DNA of 64,000 nucleotides, taken from assembly GCA_028023455.1 (NCBI GenBank), contig JAQFVV010000180.1, positions 436,001 to 500,000 of the forward strand, read 5' to 3'. The stretch comes from Epiperipatus broadwayi. Taxonomy: Eukaryota > Onychophora > Udeonychophora > Euonychophora > Peripatidae. Of this stretch, positions 56,507-64,000 are shown one piece after another. The notes below the pieces were generated by a model. That model did no database searches. It was given only the letters and a program-made list of their open reading frames with translations, and was not told the DNA's origin. The first letter of the stretch is position 1. Every line of letters starts with the position of its first letter. The translations under genes and the position numbers were made by a program.

Positions 56507-57945
56507 TGGTAATAAGGATTTTGCAAGTTAGTTTTAATTTTCTTGAGCAAAACTTATATGTATATGAATAATAGGTATTGATTAATTTTTAAATTTGTGA
56601 TAAGTATTAATTATTTCTAATTCTATAATTCAGCCTATGGTACTTTTTATCAATAATTCTGAAGAGCAGATAAGTTTATCATTTTTTCACTACTTTTCTC
56701 ATAGAGATAATGCTTAGGTCATGTAATACCATCTCAGTTCAACTATGTTTTTCAAAGAAAAGACAATATCTATATATTCAGGATCAGATATCCAGTTAAC
56801 TATAGCTAGATATTGGGTGTTTATGGATGACTGCCAGAAAACATTCTGAGATAGTTACTTGAAAAATTTTTAGCTTTGTTTTGGGCTTAAACCTTCGATA
56901 ATAGACAGTATTGTGAGATCGTTATACTTTCTGTTATGTATTGATTATTAACTGAGCGCAATAAAATTGAGGCATATGATCACATTTTAGTTATTTCTTA
57001 TTTAATAATATTACATTAAATTGTACAATTAGAATTGATAGCATTTGTACAATTATATACATATGGCAAATTGATATAAATAATAATAATATATATATAT
57101 GGCAAATTGATATAAATAATAATAATACAATAATTTATAAAGGATTAACAGTTAAGATAGTAAGAGTTATTTATAATTAGAACCATAAGGCCTACAAAAA
57201 TAATAATCATATAGACCAGTGCGGCCTCTTTAATAATTATATCCCCATTCTTTCTCTTCAGCGAGATTTTACTGAGATGACTGATATCCACTGTAATTCT
57301 GGGTACATGTTGATAGCAAGACTCTAACAAAGATACATGATAATTTGCTAACAGATATTTGTAGAACACACACAGTTCTCAGAGAAAACTATTAGTGGTT
57401 GGATCATTAATTACCTGCGCAATCTGTTTTCTATTTCTATGTTTACTTGTCCCTTTTTGACCTACACACACGGAGAGAGCATTATCCTCTCCTATTCCTG
57501 AGAAACTCCACATTCTATTCATTTTTAATCTCTGGAAATAGCAAATATAGTCCTTTAGATAGGCTGGGGGTTGGTGATGATGTCAAAGTTTTTTGGTTCT
57601 TGGACATTCTGTAGTGCTTGATTTTGGTTCTACCATATTGGGTTCTTCTTTCAATTTAATATCAGTAATGGTATGAGTCTCTAAACAATCTTTTTGTGTG
57701 GTTTTCTCAGTTTTGGATGGTGTTTCATGACTTTCAGTAAACAATGTCTGCATTTGTTTCAGCCCAGTTTTTTCTAGTGTGATTTACATGGCATCTAGTT
57801 TTCTCCAATATAGATTTGCACTTCTATGATGTGGTTTGAAATTTCTATATTTGGCTTCTATCCACAATTTTTCTACATTATTTCTTACCCACACCTTTTC
57901 TCCAGTAACAGCTATTTTCTGGAATTCTTGTTGGTTGTTTCTTCT
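56507..57945. other. Intron sequence, possible 3' remains of the gypsy relic
   Basis: 56507-57140 is AT-rich without features; a 40-bp segment ATGGCAAATTGATATAAATA is duplicated at 57062 and 57100. 57145-57900 is less AT-rich and lies directly downstream (minus strand) of integrase remains. It may hold the end of that element, but I could not find an LTR. Confidence 0.45.
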
Positions 57946-59510
57946 TCAGGAGGAGGATGGATAATTTGTTCTCAGTTTTCTTCCCATCAATATTTCTGCC
58001 CGTGATTTGCCAGGGGCTGTAGTTGGAGTGATGGGTTGATGCAACATTGCCTCATCCAGTGCTTCTTTGATGCTTGAGTAACTTAATTTATGAAGAGTTA
58101 GTTTCAGTTGTTGCACTGCTTTCTCTGCCATTTCATTTAATTTTGCATGATATAGTGGTGCTAGTACATGTCATATCCCTCACTCTTCCAAAAAGACTTT
58201 AAATTCTTCCGAAGTGAACCTGGTTCCATTTATCAGAAAGGAGCACTTCCGGAGAACCATGATACATAAAGATTTCTTTAAGAGTGCTTATAATTTCTTT
58301 TGCACTCTTATTTTTTTACAAGTTTATATTCTGCCCACTTGGAGGCAGCATCTACTAATATAAATATAATGTTGCCATCTATTGGTCCACAATTGTTGGT
58401 ATGTACACAGTTCCATAGTCTATTTTCTTTAGACCCTGGTGAATACTTTTTCTGGGGCAAGTTTGCAGTAGACTGATAAGGTCTGCACATTTTTATATGT
58501 TTTTCTATCGCTGCTCAAGTCTGGCCTATGTACGTAGCTACGAGCAAGAGCTTTCGCTCTCACCATGCCAAGATGACTTTGATAAATTAGTTTTAATATT
58601 TTTTCATGACCTATGGATGGAATCAAAACTTGGTCACCATTTATAGTACATCCATTCAACATTGATAGTTGTTGGTGAGCTGTCCTTAATGATTGGTTTA
58701 GATAGAGTGGGTATTTATTTGACCATCCATTTCTAATTTCATCTAATTAGTTTTTTTTCTGTGGTTTCCTGAGTTCAGTTAACTACAGTTTTACTGTTGA
58801 CTGATTCAGGTTTCCAGTGATCTAAATTTTTTTATTCCTATCCGGTGTCTCAGAATTTTTCTAGGTTTACTATGAGTGGGGTTTGTTTTCTTGTGACAGT
58901 TTACCTCAATAGGTTTGGTGTTTAGTTTCCCTTGTTTCACTGAATATAGTTTAGGAACTTATTCTTTACTTTTTCTATATGCATATTATTTTGTAGGCAT
59001 ATTTTAATCTCTAACAGTGTTAACCATTCCCTACCGATCAATGATGTTATATTACTTTTTACAATATATAAATCTAGAGTTTCATGATGATAGTTTGCAG
59101 TACCATGACTTTCACCACTCCAGTAATGTTAATGGAATTTCCATTTACATCTCTTGCCCTTACATCCATACTTTCAATTTTCAGTTTATTTTTTGTCCCG
59201 CTTTTAGTGTGATCCAGTCCCTCTGAGATATTACTGATACACCTGCTCCACTATCTATTTCCATTTTGACTGTTTTTCCATGTATTTTTACTAGTAACTT
59301 TATTTGTTTAAAATTACTAGTCTCAGTCTTATAGATTTCAGTGAGCTGTTCAGATTTTCTCATTTTATTTCTTGGGAAATCTCTATTTATTTTGATTTAA
59401 TTTTAGTTTGGCAAACTTTGACCAGATGTTTCACCTTTCCACAAATGTAACATCTTGCTTTGTAAGGTGACCATTCTTTTCGCAGTGAAAAGATTCCCAA
59501 TTTGCGTTTC
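57946..59510 (-). pseudogene. Gypsy-type protease and integrase relic, RT deleted
   Basis: Read from high to low: gag-end/knuckle remains near 59460, protease at 59181-59363 with KMEIDSGAGVSVISQRDWIT (the DSG active site is present), then a short tail (GREWLTLLEIKI near 58995) and a gap. Integrase follows: 58429-58662 has IYQSHLGMVRAKALARSYVH (HHCC-side region), 58308-58490 has GPIDGNIIFILVDAASKWAE (core), and 57946-58131 has AMLHQPITPTTAPGKSRAEI then LMGRKLR, the integrase C-terminal side. RT and RNase H are missing between ~58980 and 58680. Frameshifts throughout. Confidence 0.8.
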
Positions 59511-59969
59511 ATTTTTTGCTTCCCTGCTCACAGTTTGATTTGAGCTACTTACATCTGATTTTAGAAATTCTTTTGCATTATTTATTACTAACTCATTAGT
59601 GGCTTCTATGTAAGTTAACTCAGGATGGTCAACAATTGCTGAAGAAGTCTGTTATCATCTTCCATAGGAATTAGTCCATTAATACCTCATCTAAATAATC
59701 ACCTTATACATATGATTAGCCTCTTAATGCCATATTATAAGCTCTAAAACTTCCTCCTTCACTTGGTGTCTGTTACTTAACTATAGCCTGGCTATGTGTT
59801 TTGATAGTTTGGGGTCTTCAGATTCACATGATCGATTTATACCTCAATCAATTTTGGACCCCTGAAAAGCAACAATATGGCAATTTTAGTGACATCGTCC
59901 TTCACTTTATTGACTATGAAATATTTAGATGTTCGAGTTGTATAAACACAAATTGGGACTATGACAGTG
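59511..59969. other. Intron sequence, possible gag remains
   Basis: Likely continues upstream of the protease relic (minus-strand gag debris near 59510-59700), but no motif is secure. Confidence 0.35.
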
Positions 59970-60180
59970 AACAGAAAAGAAATACAGAGTTTGCAGACTA
60001 TACATAGCAAAGTATGGAGTGATACATAATAAAGATGAATTGAAAGTTAAATATTATGTGTGGATGATAATATAAACCTTATTGAAAGAATTAAAAAGAA
60101 TGAAATGAAATGAAATTGGACTAAACTTGTCTTAAACTAGAATTCAAGAGATTTTAAAAATCTTTGAATTTCCTTGAGTT
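59970..60180 (+). pseudogene. Old LINE 3'-end relic
   Basis: Matches the LINE at 3360-3600 in order: GACTATACATAGCAAAGTATGGAG.GATAC (compare CAGACCACTCAAAGAAGTATGGAGAGATGC), GAATTAAAAAGAATGAAATG, AATTGGACTAAACTTGT, then AGAATTCAAGAGATTTTA.AA (compare GGATTCCAAGAGATTGTACAA). A deletion removes the ARRDDNRW region. A third independent copy of the family in this gene. Confidence 0.5.
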
Positions 60181-61166
60181 GTCATATTTACTTTTAATAA
60201 AATTAAACCTTTCTTATATAAAATAAGAAGTCTAATTAAAATTTGATAAGTAGTTAAATATTTTAACTAAATTTTAGGAAATATAATAGTAGCCACTTCC
60301 AAGCCTCTCTTAGCTAAAATTAAATATCAAGATTTTTAAGTCATTCTTATTTATTGAAGTTAATTAATATTTGTTTCAGCAAATTGGAGAATTGTTATAA
60401 ATTTGAGCCTTTAATAAATGTCTAAAATGAATAAATTTTTCTATTGTGAATAATAAACTGTTAATTGAAAACATTGATTCAAATAAAATTAGAACAATGT
60501 TCATGCCAAAAACATTGATTCAAAAGTTAAAACAGTATTCATACCAAAGGTCTTTTTTTTTTTGGTTGCATATTAGATCACTAAAGAGAGAAATTGATTA
60601 AAAATTATGAAAAGTAAACTATTTTGTTTTCAAATTCATATCAAAAAATATCTCTTTTCAAATTGCAGATGTTTTAATCATGGAGTTCTTATTTATTATA
60701 TCTTATATATGTTAAATTCTTGAAAATTTTGATTGAGACTCCAAAATATACAAAAATCTTGTTTTATGATAATTTATTAGAATGAAATCTATGACCTGAA
60801 ATGATCTAAGCAAAAATGTGGATGCTTCATCCAGGCGGGCAATATTTTTATTAACAAGAGGACAAGAAACTATTAGATGAATTTAGTGATTAAGGCCTGT
60901 GAAAAGCAAGCACACAAACATTCAAGAAGCTTATCTCTATGTTCAGTTTATATGATTTATTTAACATTTATAATTATTCTGTGATCTAGGAAGAGACTTG
61001 AAAAGGTTTTAATGAAATACTATATGATAGAGATCTCTTGGGATAAGCTAAGGAATGCTACAAATTATTGTTCTTTAGTATATAGGTAAAATATTTTGAA
61101 TCTATTAAGATTCATAAATTGTATTTTTGATTTTTTTTTTTTGTTTTATCAAATGGCTTTTTTCAG
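60181..61166. other. POLRMT intron sequence, nothing recognised
   Basis: AT-rich end of intron E-F, with a T-run before the exon F acceptor. ACATTGATTCAAA is duplicated near 60471 and 60512. Confidence 0.6.
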
Positions 61167-61248
61167 TTCAGGAATGACGTGTTTTGGTTGCCTCATAAAA
61201 TGGATTTTCGAGGGAGAATTTACAGTAATTGTCTACTCCGTTATTCAG
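61167..61248 (+). CDS. POLRMT: POLRMT exon F with DFRGR motif
   Basis: The clearest host exon. The acceptor TTTTTTCAG ends at 61166 and the donor GTAATT begins at 61249. Phase 0: FRNDVFWLPHKMDFRGRIYS then NCLLRYS plus one base. Human POLRMT has RDRVFWLPHNMDFRGRTYPC and T7 RNA polymerase has NMDWRGRVYA: this is the T/DxxGR motif of single-subunit polymerases, which contacts the template and the RNA-DNA hybrid near the active site. Another possible donor, GTAATT at 61215, would cut just after the motif; the chosen one keeps about the spacing of the human NHLG. The following exon (starting with two bases of a Gly codon) was not found before 64000. Confidence 0.95.
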
Positions 61249-64000
61249 GTAATTATTTATATATTGCATTATCTTATATTGACATATGGATAGATTGAAA
61301 ATAAGCATTGTTTATTTAAATATTTACTTTTTCTTTAGAGAAGAACAATATATTATTTAACACATGACTTTGGAGACCAGATTGAGGATTTAAAATGTGA
61401 GAATTATAGAAACAATAAAATAATGCGTAGTTCCTTATGATAATTGCAGCTTAATATTGACTTTGGAAGAACGATTTTTTTTTAGAAATTTAAAGAATTA
61501 AATAGTAAATAAACTAAATTGCTTTTATGTTTTTATCAAGATAAACAAAATTATTATGAATAAAAATACCAAATAAATACAGGATTGGGGGAGAGGATGT
61601 ACATGTCATATTTATACATAATAAGTTTAATACTTTGTAAAGTGATGGGTAATTTTTAACACCTTAATAAAATGCTTATTTGAATTCATTAAATAATAAT
61701 TTGTCAGTAGATTGATGCAATATTCTAAATGCAAATATTCTTGTATGACTGATGATTTTATTAGTTGGATTTATGAATAAGATGTTTTCTAATGCTTATA
61801 AACTCTGGGAAGTAAAATAATTGAAGGAAATTATTGAAATTTCTTTTAAAAAATAGTTTCCCAAAAAAAAGAAAGATGTCATATATATATATAAAAAATT
61901 CATTCATTTGTAACAGTATATATATGCCATTACATTATTTTAAAATTAAAATAAAGGGCAAAATAAATCTTAAGTAAAAATGATTTTATTAAAAATTAAA
62001 AGCCAAAAATTAAAAGAGTTATGTTAACATATATATCACACAGATGGAAAACTTTAAAACTATTTTAAGGAAAAAAAAAAGTATTTAAAAGTATTTTTTT
62101 GTAAAAAAAAGTAAAGATCTAAAGATAAAGATTGATATTTTTGAAAATAGAAAATGTTGATTTCTATCATGTTTAATCTTAGAAAATGGAAATGATTGTT
62201 CTATTAATTAAATGTAAAGCAAACTAGCCCTTGGGACACTAAATAATAAAGGTCAGAAAGAGAATGAAATTAAAGATTGACCAATGGAAGCACCGAGCCA
62301 CAGCATGGACCAAAAAAGAGACCTGAAGATCAGTGATATCTTGTTCATTGGATCCGAAAATTTGCTGATAAGGGAGGTCTAATCCTATAAAAAGAAAAAA
62401 ATAAGTTGTTGCAAAAAGTTGATTATTAATCTACATACAAACTGTAGCTGTATTTCAGAGTCTGCAGTAGATTTAATTTCTTGACAAACAGCTGAGGCCT
62501 CCCGATGACAGTTCTTTACCAAATGAATGGCAAGTAGCGGCTTTGTTTCAAAGGAGGACAAACAATCTACGAAAGTGATCACAAAGATGGACCTCTGAAT
62601 CTGCCAGAATCCGTAAAGTATGAACTCTTGTGTTTATGTAATATGAATTTTTTCAAATTTGCAATTAGTAACTGAAAATCAGAACTCTTATCTGACCTAA
62701 AGAAAAATTCCAAATCAATTATTAATAATAATTTTTTTTATGCATATGTTTAATTAATCATTTCCATTTCTTTTTTTTTGTTACGTGTTAATTAAAATGT
62801 ATTAAATTTAAGTTGGGTGTAGATGGCTACACAGATTCGTTAATGTTTAGTTAGTTATTTCTCAAGATTTCGTATGCATAAAATATATATATATATCGGT
62901 AAATATGACATCTCATGCTGAGTGTCCAAACGTATTTATTCATGTATCTTTTAAGTTATTGTCAATGTTTATTTTAAAGGGGTTTAATTTCAGGCTATTT
63001 GTTTCGTAGTTAGGTTGATGCTGGTGGAGGGATATATGGGTGTTTATATCAATGTAATGTGAAGTGTGTTAGCATACAGGGCAAAGCCCAATTGAATGCA
63101 TGACCCAAAGATGTCATTGTGTTGCAATGGACGCAGACATATTTCCTGCGACACTGATCCCTTTAGCTCTATGGATAGGGACTATAAGTCAGCAAATAGA
63201 CTGCTCTCCCCCATACGTAGCATTTCTCTTAAATGTTATATACATGACTCCTTCACCAGACAGTCACACATTCCTGTACTGGACGAGGATCATGTCCTTC
63301 AAATAATACCATGCTGCAGACGCACATTCCTGACTGCATGGTTTTATTTTAGCATATTCGTATTGCATTGGTTGCATCTGTTTATCTGGAAGTAGGCGTT
63401 GGGTTGGCTACAAACTTTTAGTCTGAGGTTGAATGATTGTTTTGGAAAAGTTTTTACCTGAGTAATCTACATAGCCTATCTATACTCAACATTATAAAAC
63501 AAACTTCTATAAACTGTCCATCTGTGCGGACTTGCTAAAATAATTTAAATTAATATTAAAATCTAAACAAGTTAAATTTATTCCTCAATTTTAAATTTAT
63601 ATATGTGCATCAATAAATGGTTTTTTTTTTTTGTGTGTGTAATAATACTGGCAGTGGTTTATTTTTTTGTTTTAAATCTTTTTCTTTATTAAAATGTTTT
63701 AAATAAAGTCTTATATATTAAATCTCTGCATCTCCTTGAGCTAGTGGCATGGGCTAACGGTCAATAATAATATATAATTAAAAGTTGGATCTTTCCCAAA
63801 GCATATCTGCCTACTATACAAATTTTCCAGGTTCAAATGGCCTGGTGGCACCTTGTATGGCAGATATGGTAAGACTCAAAATTCCCCGATCGTTATACAT
63901 TAAAAAAGCTGCTGATAATTTTAAATATAGACTCTTAAACAGTTTGTGACTTGAATCAAGATATCAAAATAAGATATATTATCTGAAGTTAAAGAAAATT
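61249..64000. other. POLRMT intron or downstream sequence, unrecognised islands
   Basis: No following POLRMT exon found: every AG followed by an in-phase frame that I tested reached a stop quickly. 62230-62640 and 63000-63420 are richer in G+C than their surroundings and end abruptly, so they may be short interspersed elements. 63735-63860 holds GGCATGGGCTAACGG and CAGGTTCAAATGG, weakly tRNA-promoter-like. Frames at 62385-62582 and 63096-63395 show no known domain. Confidence 0.45.

Noticed and set aside
62385-62582. 65-codon minus-strand frame that might be a transposase fragment
   Set aside because: No recognisable motif; the base-composition shift alone does not justify a gene.
62456-63010. 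Possible next POLRMT exon after acceptors at 62456 or 62993
   Set aside because: With the required phase both reach stop codons within about ten codons and lack the expected residues following the DFRGR exon.
63096-63395. Overlapping plus-strand frames of 99 and 68 codons
   Set aside because: Two frames overlap in a G+C-richer patch, neither continues POLRMT, and no domain is visible.

Overview
This is a strongly AT-rich animal (metazoan, probably invertebrate) genomic segment. There is no bacterial gene organisation. I read six short splice-bounded exons on the + strand (5391-5454, 16309-16444, 37912-38045, 53958-54055, 54144-54255, 61167-61248). They join in a consistent reading phase and encode part of one host gene, the mitochondrial RNA polymerase POLRMT, including the T7-type DFRGR motif. 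The catalytic palm exons must lie beyond 64000 and the N-terminal exons before position 1. The species cannot be named from the sequence alone.

About 626 coding bases are spread over roughly 56 kb. The introns (10.9, 21.5, 15.9, 0.09 and 6.9 kb) are crowded with retroelements and their debris. From left to right: a LINE with a large foldback and RT remains (1-3720); a ~70-bp tandem array (4815-5095); exon A; an old LINE relic; a Penelope-like element (PLE) foldback with a dead RT (8460-10445); a G+C-richer island with a minisatellite; two small foldbacks; exon B; a 349-bp tandem duplication; a deleted gypsy-type LTR element with a 5-bp target-site duplication (19817-22381); a terminal-inverted-repeat element with an 8-bp target-site duplication (23882-25123); a 5-kb palindrome of two nearly identical PLE copies with long open RT/GIY-YIG frames (27498-32567); a tandem hammerhead-ribozyme-like array (33381-34420); exon C; a LINE on the minus strand (45800-40244) split by a second hammerhead array (43506-44984); gag and gypsy relics; exons D and E; a third hammerhead repeat (55929-56506); a gypsy relic; exon F; and an AT-rich tail.

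The most interesting observation is a set of tandemly repeated, non-coding units of about 307-435 bp that carry type I hammerhead-ribozyme-like cores. They fall into at least three sequence families plus a related foldback. The two best cores (44826-44884 and 56282-56352) have the conserved CUGANGA and GAAA boxes, a cleavable NUH triplet and a long complementary stem I. Several have a self-complementary stem III segment, which suggests dimeric ribozymes. Tandem units with type I hammerheads are the architecture described for metazoan retrozymes, small non-autonomous elements that yield circular RNAs. Such elements need a reverse transcriptase from elsewhere. PLE and LINE copies are present here, but any link between them and the repeats is inference.
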